Of a DNA stretch of 64,000 nucleotides, positions 44,695 through 57,875 are shown in pieces; the stretch's first letter is position 1, and each line of letters begins with the position of its first letter. The notes beneath the pieces were generated by a model. It made no database searches and was not told the origin of the DNA. It saw only the letters and a program-made list of their open reading frames with translations. The stretch is from Ustilaginoidea virens (lineage: Eukaryota; Ascomycota; Sordariomycetes; Hypocreales; Clavicipitaceae): NCBI RefSeq assembly GCF_000687475.1, contig NC_057317.1, positions 744,001-808,000 on the forward strand, written 5' to 3'. The position numbers were made by a program, and so were the translations under genes.

Positions 44695-45851
44695 TGCTGT
44701 CCTTTTTGCTTCAACCCGAGGCGCCCAAATCTTCAATGACAACGCGATGAAATTCATAAAATCACCAACCACAGATGCATGCCATGCCATGTCATTCATG
44801 CCACAACATCCTGCCTTGCAAACTCGGGTTACATGCCAACTCGCACCTGGCTCGCCACAGCATCTTTTCTTGTAATATGGAATACTGCTCTTTGTTTACT
44901 GGCAAATGTTTGGGGATAAAAGAAAAAAACAAATCAGGCCATGTCTACGGCGAAAATGGAGTCAATATATCGGTATTCAGCCCAATCGATACAAGGTCTG
45001 CAGCAGATCCTACTCAGCAGCGAGAATCTCTTGTTGAAGATGATGAAATTTCCCGGCGTAATTACTAGGCAACTATTTTCGTCTTGGTATATGCGAATGG
45101 TGTTTCGATACAAGTCTTGAAGCCTTGAGTATGGGGGCACACATTGAGTACATGCTGGGAAGGTCCCGGAAGGGGCATGAGGTGGAAGAAAACCGCAGAC
45201 GTTCCGAAAACTAATAATTACGGAATAAAATAAAACCATGGCAATGGCAAGAGCTTTTAGGCCATAGTTTGGATTCTTCACAGCGTGATGTTCTTCACAG
45301 CATGATGTCATGTTTTGCCATAAACCTCGGTTTTATAATGATCCAACTTTGCGCATCTCTTCTTGATCTACAGAGTGTTTGTTAATCGCCTAAACTACAA
45401 GGTAGCTATGCACTAATATTCGTTTGCCAGCCGCCTAAGACGGCGGTAGGCATAATAGCTGGTAGCCAAGACAACATATGGGGTCGCCTTTCGGCCTCTG
45501 CTTTTGTCCAAGGTCGAACTGGCGACAGCACGTGCGCGGCCCCACTTATTGCCAGGCGAAGAAAGAAAATCCGGATCGAAAAAAAAAATTCACAATCAAA
45601 CGGTACTCTCCAAACGCAATACGGAGTACAACATTGTTATTCGCCGCCTCGCACCTCCTCGCACCTCCTCGCACCTCCTCGCGTAGATTAGATTTATCCT
45701 TGAATTCATCGATAGATGCTCGCTATTGCAAGATTGCGGGGAATGCTTCTCTATTTCCTACCATGAGTTCACGCTAGCGTAACATCCAACAGCTCCCACT
45801 TCGGCATCTCCGCAACCAAGTCGCATCGACTCATCGCCGTCTTTCATCTTG
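44695..45851. other. Intergenic region between HAP3 and RRN3
   Basis: Relatively AT-rich compared with the other spacers. It contains a TACGGAGTAC motif (45620) and CCTCGCACCT repeats (45647-45682) ahead of RRN3. No gene was recognised; a frame on the minus strand at 44934-45311 shows no family features. Confidence 0.5.
45647..45682. repeat. 10-bp repeat CCTCGCACCT, about 3.5 copies
   Basis: Perfect tandem copies about 170 bp before the RRN3 start. Confidence 0.85.
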
Positions 45852-47834
45852 ATGCGACCGTTCACACCGAAATCCAGGCTCCTACCTGGCCCGGCCTCGA
45901 AGAAAAGCGTCACGCCGATTAAGTCTATTCTCAAGCCTGTTTCTGTGCTCGGCAGGCGGACCACGTTGCATGACGGGCTCGACTCCTCGTCACCCGCGCC
46001 GGAGAGCCCGACCAAGAGACGCAAGGTGTTTTTCGACGACATCCGAAATGTAACGTACGAGTTCGCGAGCAGAACAATGGATGACGTCAAGCTGGAAGTG
46101 CGAATCGCCCTGGAGGACCATCTCCGCGGAAACGACGGCCAGTATGATACGCTCAAGGAAATGTTTGCCAACGACAAGCAAAGCTATCTACCCCCGGTCG
46201 TGGGTGAGCAAGACGATACCTTGCGGCCCCATGAACTGCAACTCTATGTCAAGGCTCTCACGAGCTGCATACCGATATTGAAGGGGAAGGAGTGCAACGG
46301 CCTGGTGAAGACCATCCTTGATTGTTCCTGGCTCGGACGAGATGCCGTCTTCGCCAAGGTCTTTACGCACTTCCTGGCCGCCCTTGTCAGCGCACAAGGG
46401 TCCTATCTGGTGCCAGTGCTGTCGATGATGGTTGACAAGTTCCACGACTCCCGACCGTCGACTTGGTCCGTGCCCGATTTCCCACGAGTCAGCCGTGACA
46501 CGATGCGCGAGAGGCTGCACTCGGCCATCCAGTACCTGCTGCAAATGTTTCCGTCGTCCGTGGCCGTGCTGGAGACACTGCTCGGCTCCAAGTTTCCCTT
46601 TCCGGACGAGTCGATGAGGGTTCACATGGCCTATATTCACAACTTGTTGCAAGTCAAGACCTACGTCCCAGAACTACAGGACGAGGTGCTCGACCTGGTC
46701 CTGAACAGAGTCGTCAAGCTCGACTCTCAAATGCAGGTCGACCTAGAGGACCTGGACGACGACGTCGCTGCCGCCGTCATGTATGCGCTGCGCGAGGACC
46801 AGCGACAGCCCGAGGCCTGGGAAGACGACAACTCTGACGAAAGCGACACTGAATCGGTTCAAAGCGAGGACGTGGACTACGACCCACAAGCGCACAGGAT
46901 CAAATCCGTCAAGGAGAGCGTGGAGAAGATGGACGCGATTCTGGACACGCTCTTTGGTGTCTACAGCCCGCACTTTGGGAACCCGGGCTCAGACGAAGCT
47001 TTCACCATGTTCACCACTATTCTGCGCGAGTTTGACCAAATCGTCCTGCCGACCTACAAGTCCCGGCACACGCAGTTCCTCATCTTTCACTTTGCGCAGC
47101 AGCACGAGCGGCTCACGGACGCGTTTTGCGGCCAGCTGATTGCCACCGCCTTCCAGCCAAACACGCCAAACGTCCTGAAACAAGCCGCGGCGGCCTACCT
47201 GGCGAGCTTTGTGGCGCGCGGGGCTCTGGTCCCGGCCAGCCTGGTGCAGACCATATTCGTGCTGCTGCTGCACCATCTGGAGCAGTACAGGAGGAAGTAC
47301 GAGCCGCTCTGCCGCGGCCCCGACCTCAAGCGCTTCCACCCCTACTACTCCCTTGTCCAGGCCACGCTGTACATATTCTGCTTCAGGTGGCAAGACCTGG
47401 TCGTGTCGGCCCCCGAAACGGTGGACGCGGACGATCCGGTCTCGTACATTGGCCAAGACCTGGAATGGGTCGGCACGTCGCGCAAGGACCTGTCGGTGCA
47501 GCTGTTTGGCAAGCTCAACCCGCTCAAGGTCTGCGCCCCCGTCATCGTGGAAGAGTTTGCCAAGCTGGCGCACCGCCTCAACCTCATGTACGTCTACCCC
47601 CTCGTCGAGAACAACAAGCGGGTCCGGTTGACGCAGTTCCTGTCGTCGACGTACGCGACCGGCGGAGCGCTCCGGGACGCCGGCTACGAGGACCAGGGCG
47701 AGGCTTTCCACCAGCTAGACCCGTACTTTCCCTTTGATCCGTACCAGCTGCCGACCAGCAGGCGCTGGCTCGCAGGCGACTATGTCCATTGGAAGGCAGT
47801 GCCCGGCCTCAACGAAGAAGAAGAAGAGGAGGAA

Positions 47835-47872
<38 letters not shown>

Positions 47873-47930
47873 TGATGACGTGCTGGTAGAGGAGACTGCG
47901 ACGGAGAGTGACGGCCACGACTCCAACTGA
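45852..47930 (+). CDS. RRN3: RNA polymerase I transcription initiation factor Rrn3 (TIF-IA)
   Basis: Nucleolar HEAT-repeat factor that bridges RNA polymerase I to the core factor at rDNA promoters and couples rRNA synthesis to growth. Single exon, 692 residues. Family landmarks include ELQLYVKALTSCIPIL, FTHFLAALVSAQGSYLVPVL, MVDKF, RVHMAYIHNLLQVKTYVP, then FDQIVLPTYKSRHTQFLIFH, AAAYLASFVARGALV and DPYFPFDPYQLP. An acidic insert (DDNSDESDTESVQSEDVD) lies around residues 320-345 and a terminal run of Glu then about 15 Asp is encoded by (GAC)n at 47835-47877. The start is the first ATG (45852), followed by a basic SP/TP-rich leader. Confidence 0.95.
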
Positions 47931-49058
47931 GCTTTGGCGCCGGGCGATGGTTTTTTTTTTTTTTTTTTGGAGAGAGGCCGGTTTTTTTCTTTCTCCGCCC
48001 GGTCTCGGTTGGGGTCTGCTGGTCTTGCTTTGCACTTGGCGTGGCATGCATGCCTATATACCATTTCTTTGAGCGTTTGGCCTTTGTTATTGTCGTTTGC
48101 ATCCAGCGCGGAGTTGAGAGGAACAGGCGTATGCAATGACGCCGTGGCATTTATGTGCCTGTATATGCATGCATCCGATGTGTTTTTATTTGCAAACTAC
48201 AGCACCTGTATTTGAGTGGACATGTCGACTTGAGCTTGGTCACGAGAATGAAGACGGAATTCAAGTTTGGAGACGACTCTTTGGCATCGTGGCATTTCAA
48301 GACTGACAGAGAGAGAGAGGTTGGGGGTGGTAATGGGCTTTGCCCTGGCCTGTAAGCATGGGGCCGCGGAAAAGTATAATCTAGCATTTTTTGATACTGA
48401 CACGATGACACGAATTTGACATTTTGGCATTGTTCTAGGCACGGGTTGCTCATCTGCGTCGAGTCTCCCACCCCCTGGGCAAGCATTCCCTTCTTTGCCC
48501 TCGTCGCTGCTTCCCCCTGCTGATGCAAAACTCCTCACGACATCCTTTCGTCGCGGGTTTCCGAGGCACGAACAAAAAAAAACCCCCCGCCGTGCCTTTC
48601 AGGCGGTGCAAAGCCGTGCCAACGTAAATTGATACCGCGTTTCAGCCAGGCGGTCATGTGCACGGCGGGGAATCGACGAAACGTGTCATGTACTACGGCG
48701 GCATATTCGCTCAAAGCGGTGGCGAGGACTGGAGCCACGAGGGATCGAGGTTCGAAGGAAGAGACGGACGGCTTGTTTTCGAATTAAAAAGGGGTTGCTT
48801 CCTTGCGGCTGATGTGTGTGCAAAAAACAATCCTTGTCATGCTTTGTGCGGTTGAAAGCTCGTCGTCTACATGGGGCATCCGGTGGCGGGAAAATCACTG
48901 CGAATAGACCGGAGAGACGTCGTCTTGATCGCCCATGGCAGGTTGCGCCTTCTCCCAAGAGTAGCACCGGAGCTTGCGCGTCTGTAAATCGGGTAGATCG
49001 GTGAGGGGTGGGTGGTGCCTGGTTGCCCGGCGTGGAAAAGACAAACATGTTTCAGCCA
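47931..49058. other. Convergent 3' region of RRN3 and DOP1
   Basis: T16 run at 47951-47968 just after RRN3. No coding signal was recognised; frames on both strands are short and unrelated to known families. Confidence 0.5.
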
Positions 49059-52000
49059 TCACAGCGCCTTGACCATGGTTCTCTCATCAAACAAGTCTTT
49101 CAGCAGCCCATCAATACATGCGTCGCTGTCCAGAGAGCGCATGGCATAGGTAGATTCAAAGGCATAGATGCTCAGTTGCCCGAAAAATGGCCGCAGTACC
49201 TTGGCGACAAGTTCATCCTTCCTTTCTAGGTTGACATGGTCGTTGATGCCGCCGGTGCCCAACAGTGGGCGTCGGCACGACTTGCCCGCCGCTACATGCG
49301 CTTCGGTTTCGGATGGTAGTGACGCTCCGCCGCAGCTGCCAAGTTCCTCGGAAAGCTCGTCGACTATCGCGACGGGTTGGTACGTGGAGGACCGATAAAT
49401 CGCTTCAACAGTATCTGTGATGAACAGCCACTCATGCAGCTGAAAGTCGTCCGGAGCAATACAGAGGAGCAGGTCGAGCAACTTGCAAGCCTGCAAGATA
49501 CCAGTAGTGAGATACGTGTCCGACGCTGTGCTGTGATCAGGCGCAACGACGGATGAGATGGCGGCGTGCATCTCGGCGTTAACCACTGGCCAAAACATGG
49601 CCATGTGGATGGGGCTGCTTTTGAGGACCAGCGCACGAAGGACCATGTAGACGTCGGCCCGAGTTGCAGACGATGGGGATGATGTAGAGGTCGCGTTCAG
49701 AAGCTCGACCAGCTTATCGAAAATGGCTGGCAGCTCGGCAACAAAATTGTCGTCTGCGGCTGCTAGAATCAAAGTCGCAATACGGCGCAGGTTGAGCTGC
49801 ATCTTCCTATCGGCTTCCAGTCTTGCCGATGTAGCGCCAACGCCGAACACGATGCCGGCCGTGGTTGGCGGGCTGATTCGGGCGACAATCTCCAGCATCC
49901 GATCCTTGTCTGAGAGTATCCAATTCTTCAGCAGCGGCAACCATCCGGTTTTGACCAACTCTAGATTCATTCCGAAGAAGCGGTTGTCATTAAAGGCGTC
50001 TGCTACATCTTTCCTCCAGGTCTTGTGGTTGTTCTGGAGTCTTGACAGTTCATGAAACAACCTCAAGGTGTTGAAAGAGAATGTAAGCGGAAAAGATTTC
50101 GATCGCAACGTCGGGCCAACCGCATTCGCCGAGATGGTGCTGGCTGCAGAGAGGACACGGTCTGGCTCCAGCAGAATCTTGGGCAGTTTGGGAACCACTG
50201 AGGCTAGGACAGAGACAACGTCGTCAGGGCCTTCCATCACCATGGCTTGACGCGTGGAGCCTTCGGGTTTGCTCGGCCTTTCCGGTGCATCATATGCAAC
50301 TGTCGACTCCGTGAAATTCAGGGGTCGCGTGGTGAATAGAGCAGCCAATAGTCGCAGGAACAGGTCCTAAATTCAGTGTCAATTCTACTGCAGTACAAGG
50401 CTTGGAGAGGGCTTGTGACCAGAACCTACGCCCAACTCGCGGCGCATGCGCCTCTGTTCACCAAAGTTGGTATTGTCCACCTTCTCGCCCAAAATACCGG
50501 CAAATTCCAAGAGGCCAGGCAGTATTTGACGGTGAGGGAACGGGTTGCTGAGAATGTCCTTGAGAAATGCCACGCAGTCTGACCAAATCTCATCCATGGC
50601 GTCGTCCTCCAAGGATCGGCTGTATTCGACGAGAAATAAGACGAGGTCAGAATCTTGCAGCGAGATGGTCAGTGTAGATTTTCGTGAGGGGTCCAAAGCA
50701 CTTGGATTGGTGCGACTGTAAATGGAGTTGAACAAGGCAGGAACACAATGCCGTGGACGACAAGCATCGAGTGAGGACAAGAAGTTGAGCACTTGGATCT
50801 TCCCAGACTCTGTTCCCCAAGCTCGCCAAATATCAATTACTGTCTCCAAACATTCCAAAATCTCCGCGGTAAAGAGGTGCTCCATCAACCTTCGGGCACG
50901 ATTCCTCATGCGCAAGGATGTATAGCTGAAGGATGCGGACGACACAGCATCTTGCTTCTTGGAGTCTCCTCCCTGACCCCAAGACCAAATTCTGTAACAG
51001 ATCCGCATGGCGTCTTGGAAGGCCAAGTGAACCGTTAGCCGATCGTTTGCTGTTGCGCTTCGAGATTGAGGGCCCTCAGACTGAAAGACGCCCGAAACCA
51101 TGCTTCCAAACAGAGACTGTGGTTGCTCTGGGCCTTTCATCACCTGATCGTGGGCTTCTTCGGCAAGCAGTCGATCATGTGCGAATGCGAGAACCTGTTC
51201 CAAGCCGTTCAAGAGATAAATCAAAGTCGACTCAGGAGTATTTCCGGTAGCAGTCTTGTCAGCTGTCTCAGAACCGAATTTGTCACGGAGGGTTACAAAG
51301 GTAGAGTCGATGTGATTACAGAGTGTCTCAACGAGAGGAATGGCAACTTGGAAGATGCTTTGAGAATAGAGAGCAATCACGTTGCTCAAAAAGGTTATCC
51401 AACTGTCGAGCACCGGTTGACTATTTGGTGAGCTAAGCGCGGTTTGTAGGCATCCCAGCAGAGAAGCCGGCATTGCAAGCGGTGCAGGCCGCGCCTCATT
51501 GATTGTGGGCGACGATGGCCCCGCTCGGGTGCTGTCAGTGCTGGGAAGCTGTCCGTCAGGGATCTGCAATGTTTGGCCCTCATGGAAGGCCACGTCTCGG
51601 AGTTTGAGAGCATCGTAAACGGCGTCAAGAAGTAGTACCTGAACATAAGGATTAGATGGCACGATAGATGTCGAGAGTCTATCGATAAGAATGATATCCA
51701 ACTCCAGGCCAGATAGCGAAGTAGTGGCAAATCGGCTTGACAAGAACTGATGAAGCATAGTTAAAGCGTATGACTGTAATCGAGACGCGCGTTCCTCCAA
51801 CTCGATGGTGGCAAGTCGCGGAAGTTCTCCAACAATGCATCTCATGCAAACCCGGATAAAGAAATCTTGCAACGTCATTTCGTCGTCTTCCGGCCCGCCT
51901 ACATTAGGTCACCAATAAAATCATCTCAGAGGAGCCAAGGCCAACATACCTCGAATATGGGCCAAACTTCCATTGAATGCTACATATTTTGACGCTATAA

Positions 52001-54983
52001 TGGCCCGCGACACGTCACCTGAGCATTGAAGAACATTGTGCAATGTGCGCAGGTAGTAGAGACACAGATCCAGATCATCGTCCTCGGTGAACTCGGTATG
52101 GCAAGGGCTGATTTTGTCGTTGGCTCGTTGCATCGTGGTATCGTTAAGAAAGGGTAACTGCGCCAATTTGACTACGAACAAGATGAAAAGCCTGACGATA
52201 TTAGTGCACACGTAATGGGATGCGAAACGGGTAATGTTACCTATCAAGACCAATAGTGCTGTTCAGCCATGATTTAACCATCATATATGACTGGGTTCTG
52301 TCGTCAAGCAGGGCGTCCAAAACTAGAAATGTTGGTCGACCAAGCATCACTTGGTAGTGGTCCATCCCGGACAGCCGAAGGGCACATCGCGGATCGAACG
52401 GCTGAGCCTTGGAGGCCCTGCGCTCAGAGGAGGCATCCTGAAGAGTGTGCGACCACAGGACGCCAAACGTTCGTGCATCTTCAGCATAATAGCTTGACCC
52501 CTGAGGATCCGAGCCCCATCGAACCAAGATGGCTGAGAGCGCAGCTTCAATGTCGTGACCAGCAAGTGTAAGTGCGGTCTGCAGCTGCCATAGGCATCGT
52601 ACAGTTTCGACATGGTACTTGGGTTCCGAAGCTGACAGATAAGACCACGAATGACGAACAAACGGGGTAACAAGGTCTGAAAGTCGGCCATTGTCAATTC
52701 TTTTTGCGGCGTGTAGTTGTATTAAACACTGCAATAGGGACGAGAAGTAGGGAAAAGGCATTGGTGCATTTTCGGTCAGCTTGTCATGAACGTAAGTCAC
52801 CAGTCTCTCGACGTTCAGCTTGTAACTTGCAGGCGTTTTGGACAAAATCAAACACAAAATTCGAACGCGGGTGGTGATATCACATGAGGAGATGATCTCT
52901 GTCGATATATCATCGCAGGTGTTTTTGACAGCCATGTCCAGTAGCATTTCTCCTGCCTCAACTGCTGTCAATGGCGGCACTGAAGACTCTAAATTACCCT
53001 GTTCTTGGACATAAAAAGTACGAATCTTTTTCAAGACTTCCATGTCTGAGGGGGGTATTGGGTCCGTGGAATCGCTCTTATCGCCGCTGTCTTCAGGACG
53101 TTGAGGGAAAGCTCGATCTGGAACCAAATCTAGAAGAGAGACAATAACGGCGAGAACCTCTTCTCCGAGTAAAGTGGACTCAGTTTCTGTCAAGGACGTC
53201 TTGGTAGATCGATCTTTAAAGCCATCCAGCATGCACAGTGCAGCCAGACATGCCAGTGGGGTGTGAGTTGTTATCATTTCCTCCTCTCGGATATTGAAAT
53301 TTGAGATGACGAAACTGATCAAGTCAAGTATTTCCCTACGGCCCTCAGCATTCAGACTGCCGGGGCCGATGGCCTTCTCAAGCAAGCTGAGAATCTCTCC
53401 GTAGATAAGCCCACTTTCGATGCCGTCAAAAAACACACTTGCACTGCGAAAAACCTCAAGGAAGGCTGACTTGGAGGGGGACTGTGCCCGAAACTTTCGC
53501 ACGCTACTAACCACGGGAATAAACACCTCCGGTACCACGAGGCCACCTATCTCCCATCTGTCCATCAAAGAGAGGCATATCCTGTAGGGTCGGGCCCTCT
53601 CTGCATTGTTTGCGAACGAAGAGTCATTGATCATGTCGAGTAGAGCTCTGGTAAGAGGCTGAAGCCCATACTCCTCGAAGTATGTGGTTCGAGAAGAAGG
53701 GTACGCCTGATTCTGCTCGTTTGGATCTCCATCGGACACAGTCACCTCAGGCCCCAACAACCATGCCCACAGGCGGCGATTCAAGCTCATGTCTCTCCTT
53801 GTAACGACTCCCACAGCAGCTTTGATCAAAAGCTCGAGGTCAGCGGGTTTGACTCGAGTCTGAAGCACAACGGAATTGAGTGGCAAATGTGAGACGAGAA
53901 GATCGAGAAATCCGCGTTGAATCAGTAGGTGTTCATCTGCCAAACCGCTGGCGAAACATCGAACTAAGAGACCAGGTTCGGGGGATGTCACGACATCATA
54001 CAGCTTCAATTTCGTATCATTACGACCGGTCTCGGAGCTACCGACAGGTCCAAGCGATGGCAGATGGCGCACGAGATAAGCCAAGGCTCCAGACCTACGA
54101 CCATGGCTGGTAATTGAGGCCAGAAAGAAGCATTGCCAAAAGAAGGCGTCTCCAGAAGTGTGGCTGGCTCCAAGTTCCTCGGTCGGATGAGGTCGTATCG
54201 CTTCTTTGAACCGAGTAACTAAGCGCAATGTTCTGTCAAAATCTTCGCTGGTTTCATCTTCTAGGCCTGGAAGCAAGGCGAGAACCAAGGATTTCATGGC
54301 GGGGAGAAGAGATCTTGAGTCAAGGTCAAGAAAATAGGTTTCCAAGATATCAAGATACGGTGATCGGACCGAGAGCGAAGCAAATGACAGAGTAGATGCG
54401 AGACCAGGAAAATAAAGTGGTAGGTCCCGGGATAGGCCTTCTTTGCCAATGATCGCAAAAATGCAGCTATACACTTCCAAGGCCTTTTGATGAACGCCAG
54501 ACGGCAGGGCCGGGTTCAAGCATTGCGATAGACATTTAGCCACCATGGCCTTGGCCGGAATCAGGTCGAAAGAAGTCGGCCGGGATTGAAGCGCCTTGTG
54601 GAAACTGAGTTAGCTAAATGTACACAAGGGAGGGAAACTGGCGAAGCTTGAGCAACCAAAAACGAAGAGAAAGCGAGAGAAAAAACGGGAATAACATACC
54701 TTAAGTAGCTTGTTCAGGAAGGAAATATAGTCGGCCCATTCTTCCAGAGCCGTTTCGAACAGTGACAACGATTTCTCGATGCTTGTCGCATACCTACGGT
54801 AAGCTTTGTCCTTTATGGGGATTTCTTCTGTTTTCCGGATCTTAGTACAAAACTTCGAATACGCTCAAGTCTGAGGCACAAACCTCCTCCCAACCGATTC
54901 CTCCACTGTCGAGGGATTGGGGAAACTCGACCGGAGCTTTCTGGGGAGCCTGCAATGGCGCCAGATCCCGGATCAAGCGCCAT
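49059..54983 (-). CDS. DOP1: Dopey/DOP1 family membrane-trafficking protein
   Basis: Very large peripheral protein that works with MON2 and Neo1-type flippases in endosome-Golgi traffic and cell morphogenesis. Six exons (54884-54983, 54700-54827, 52241-54594, 51950-52191, 50430-51898, 49059-50366) encode about 1,866 residues, as expected for fungal DOP1. The Dopey N-terminal domain starts with KDKAYRRYATSIEKSLSLFETALEEWADYISFLNKLLKALQ and continues through SQCLNPALPSGVHQKALEVY and YFPGLASTL. The remainder is alpha-solenoid, ending with a Leu-rich C-terminal domain. Introns are short (49-105 bp); the first (54828-54883) uses acceptor AACAG|AAG to reach EEIPIKDKAYRRY in frame. The gene is divergent from MON1. 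Confidence 0.94.
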
Positions 54984-55666
54984 GATGGTGTGACAGAAGC
55001 ATATGCTATCTTGGGAGCATGTCTTGTCGAACAGCGAGCTCGAACCAATGATTCAACTTGGGTCCCGAAAAAAGGTGACGCGGTTTCGATTGAATTGCTC
55101 TCTAAGATTGCGGCTAGTAATGATGGGCTGACTAAATCTGATATACGTTGTCATCAAATTGCCACGGATGTGCCAAATCGGGAACTAGTTAAACCAGGCA
55201 GGTGCTGACGGGAGCATCTTACATAGTCACTAGTCTGAACACGTTGCGACACGGTCCTCTGCTGTGAGCCCGCCACGGATTGGCTTGATGCAGTTTTGAT
55301 GGGCCATGATTGATGGGGTCAATGCAAGCAACCAGACAAGTGCTGGTAAACAAGGGCCGGCCCCACCGGCCACCAGGCCCAGGCCCCAGAGCTCCAGCAA
55401 CTTCTGGAGACGTCACCACCAACCCCTCCTGAGAAAAGGTTGTCCTGCCCTAAATGGTTTTGTATTGACCTCCAGTCGTCATCGCCCGTTGGGTAGGGGA
55501 AGCTCATCGCCATGATTCGGCGGCTTTTTCGACTGATACTCACCGATTGGCCGTGGCCATCCCTCCAGCTCTACCTCACAGTGACAATAGCTCAACCCTC
55601 CCTGACGATTGGATTTCGCGGCTGAAATGCGACAACGGGCAGAAATAACTCTCTGGCGTCAAGATC
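54984..55666. other. Divergent DOP1/MON1 promoter region
   Basis: 683 bp between the two start codons. Short open frames show no conservation. No TATA box stands out. Confidence 0.55.
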
Positions 55667-57469
55667 ATGAGCACCGATCACACAAGTCCCGCTCGAGTAG
55701 AGGAACAGCCTCCGCCGTTGCCTCCCAGGCGGAATGTCAACGCTATGGCAGAGTCCAGAGGCTTGCAAGCCGAAGCCACCACAGCAGTAACCCCAATGGA
55801 AATCCAAACGCTATCGTATCCTGACGGATCTCGGGGAACCTTCTCTACACCAGGAATCAGATCCGCACCTAGCCCTATCAGCAGCGGCTATGAATCTCCC
55901 GGGTATAAAGCTAGTGTTTCGAATGGAGAGGGGTTCGATGATGCGGCAAGCGTTCTCAGCTTTGCGCCGACGATGCGCCCAGCGGGTGATATCGCTAGCT
56001 TGATGGCCGCTGACTTCCACAAGCACAGCCCAGCATGGCAACTGCTGCACTCACAGTCTGCCACTATCAAACCCTTTCAGCACGTTCGTTCTAGCTCTCA
56101 TGACAAACTTGCTGGCTTCGACCAAGAGTTCCATGACATACCTAAGCAAGACGACCGGAATTTCGAAGAAGAGCAGAGACTATCGCTATGGACTTCGAAG
56201 CGAAAACATTACATGATCTTGTCTTCTGCGGGAAAGCCCATATGGAGTCGCCATGGAGATCTCGATCTTATCAACTCCTCTGTTGGCGTCATACAAACAA
56301 TCATCTCATTCTACGAAGGCGCCAAAAATGCCCTTCAAGGGTTCACGGCTGGCGGCACCAGGTTTGTGGTTTTGACTCGTGGCCCGCTACATTTCATGGC
56401 CATTAGCAAACTCGGAGAGAGCGAAGCGCAACTGAGGTCGCAGCTCGATGCACTGTACATGCAAATTCTGTCTACCTTGACCCTGCCGACGTTGAATAAC
56501 ATCTTTGTCCATCGTCCATCGTCGGATCTGCGGAAGCCCCTCCAAGGCACCGAATCGTTGCTGTCGTCATTGGCGGATAGTTTTACCCTTGGATCTGTCT
56601 CTACTCTCCTTGGTTCTTTGGAATGTTTAAAATTGCGCAAGTCCGAACGGCACAGCATCAACAACATTTTCCTTAAACTGCGAAGCGAAAAACTTCTCTA
56701 TGGCCTCATCGTGGCCGGCGGCAGGCTTGTGAGCGTCATTCGGCCGCGGAGGCACTCGTTGCACCCCAGCGACCTATCCTTGGTATTCAATATGCTGTTT
56801 GAGTCGGACGGCGTCAAGGGTGGTGGGGGAGAAAGCTGGATACCCATATGTCTGCCAGCATTCAACAATAACGGCTATCTGCACATGTACGTGAGCTTTT
56901 TCGAGGATGAGCACCAAAGTGGGACAGAGGATCCGGAGCGAAGCAATCCGGACGCCGCATCTGAAGGAATTGCCATGGTTTTGATAAGCACCGACAAAGA
57001 AGGCTTCTTTGATTTGAAGCAAATGCGCGATGGGGTTGCGAAAGCTCTGGCCAAATCCGGTAGCCTGGAGGTGATTCGAAAAGCTTTACGAGCAGGTCGA
57101 CCTTTGGTGAGACAAGTTGCGCCTGGAAGTCAAATCAGTCATTTCGTATACAAGTCTCGCGCCAACGTCCAATTCTGCATGGCGTCCCTGCAACCCTGGT
57201 TCGTCAAGATGGTCGATCGACGAAGACTGATGTCGCTATACCACGAGCTGCATGCCTCGGTACACGCTAAGCACGCGCATCTTAAGGTTCTGCATTGCTC
57301 GAGCGAGGAAGCCACGGCTCTGGCATGGATCACGCCGGTTTTTGAATTTTACTGTGCCGGAGGACCCAACATGTCCAGATCGGCCATGACGCAAGGGGCC
57401 AACAAGATTATACAGTGGTCAAAGAAGGAGGAACAGCGCATATTTATCATTGGCGGTGGCGTATTTTAG
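55667..57469 (+). CDS. MON1: Vacuolar fusion protein Mon1
   Basis: Subunit of the Mon1-Ccz1 exchange factor for the Rab Ypt7/Rab7 on late endosomes and vacuoles; required for vacuole fusion and autophagy. Single exon, 600 residues, matching fungal Mon1. A disordered Pro/Ser-rich N-terminus (1-165) precedes three longin-type regions. The first opens with [25 protein letters not shown] and [15 protein letters not shown]. The second includes [33 protein letters not shown] and [17 protein letters not shown]. The C-terminal one ends [14 protein letters not shown] and [20 protein letters not shown]. No intron is needed. The first in-frame ATG is used. Confidence 0.96.
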   Translation: MSTDHTSPARVEEQPPPLPPRRNVNAMAESRGLQAEATTAVTPMEIQTLSYPDGSRGTFSTPGIRSAPSPISSGYESPGYKASVSNGEGFDDAASVLSFAPTMRPAGDIASLMAADFHKHSPAWQLLHSQSATIKPFQHVRSSSHDKLAGFDQEFHDIPKQDDRNFEEEQRLSLWTSKRKHYMILSSAGKPIWSRHGDLDLINSSVGVIQTIISFYEGAKNALQGFTAGGTRFVVLTRGPLHFMAISKLGESEAQLRSQLDALYMQILSTLTLPTLNNIFVHRPSSDLRKPLQGTESLLSSLADSFTLGSVSTLLGSLECLKLRKSERHSINNIFLKLRSEKLLYGLIVAGGRLVSVIRPRRHSLHPSDLSLVFNMLFESDGVKGGGGESWIPICLPAFNNNGYLHMYVSFFEDEHQSGTEDPERSNPDAASEGIAMVLISTDKEGFFDLKQMRDGVAKALAKSGSLEVIRKALRAGRPLVRQVAPGSQISHFVYKSRANVQFCMASLQPWFVKMVDRRRLMSLYHELHASVHAKHAHLKVLHCSSEEATALAWITPVFEFYCAGGPNMSRSAMTQGANKIIQWSKKEEQRIFIIGGGVF

Positions 57470-57875
57470 ATGCACCGGACGTCGGGAAAATGTTCTCAAC
57501 TACCTCTTATTCTAAATAAGCTGCGGGCTGCTTCCCCCCCTCCCTTGCTCATTTGCACATTACAAAGTCGTATATCTACATACAATCCACATACATAATT
57601 ACATAGTATATACATGATGCATTTCATACATGATGTATGCATACAGACATGCCAGCATGCATTCACATAACGGAATTATCCGTAGCGCCGTCAGCTCAGG
57701 AGAACTGGCAAGTGGGTTTATGCTTCTGCCGAGACCAGTTAATGCCGCGGTTTCCTTCAGCTTCCAGAACGATGGACGGCAGTAGTCGAAAGTAGCTGTC
57801 ATGTGTGAGACCGTTGATCTCATGCCTCCTGATATGTATAGGCCAGGCCCTGTACCTAGGTATAGATGTTATATG
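57470..57875. other. Intergenic region downstream of MON1
   Basis: AT-rich with ATACAT repeats (57570-57650), probably the MON1 3' UTR and terminator region. No gene was recognised. Confidence 0.5.

Noticed and set aside
44934..45311. 125-residue minus-strand frame near HAP3
   Set aside because: No domain, unusual Cys content and no promoter or splice support.
45758..47711. Several long frames opposite to RRN3
   Set aside because: Antisense shadows of a clear single-exon RRN3 gene.
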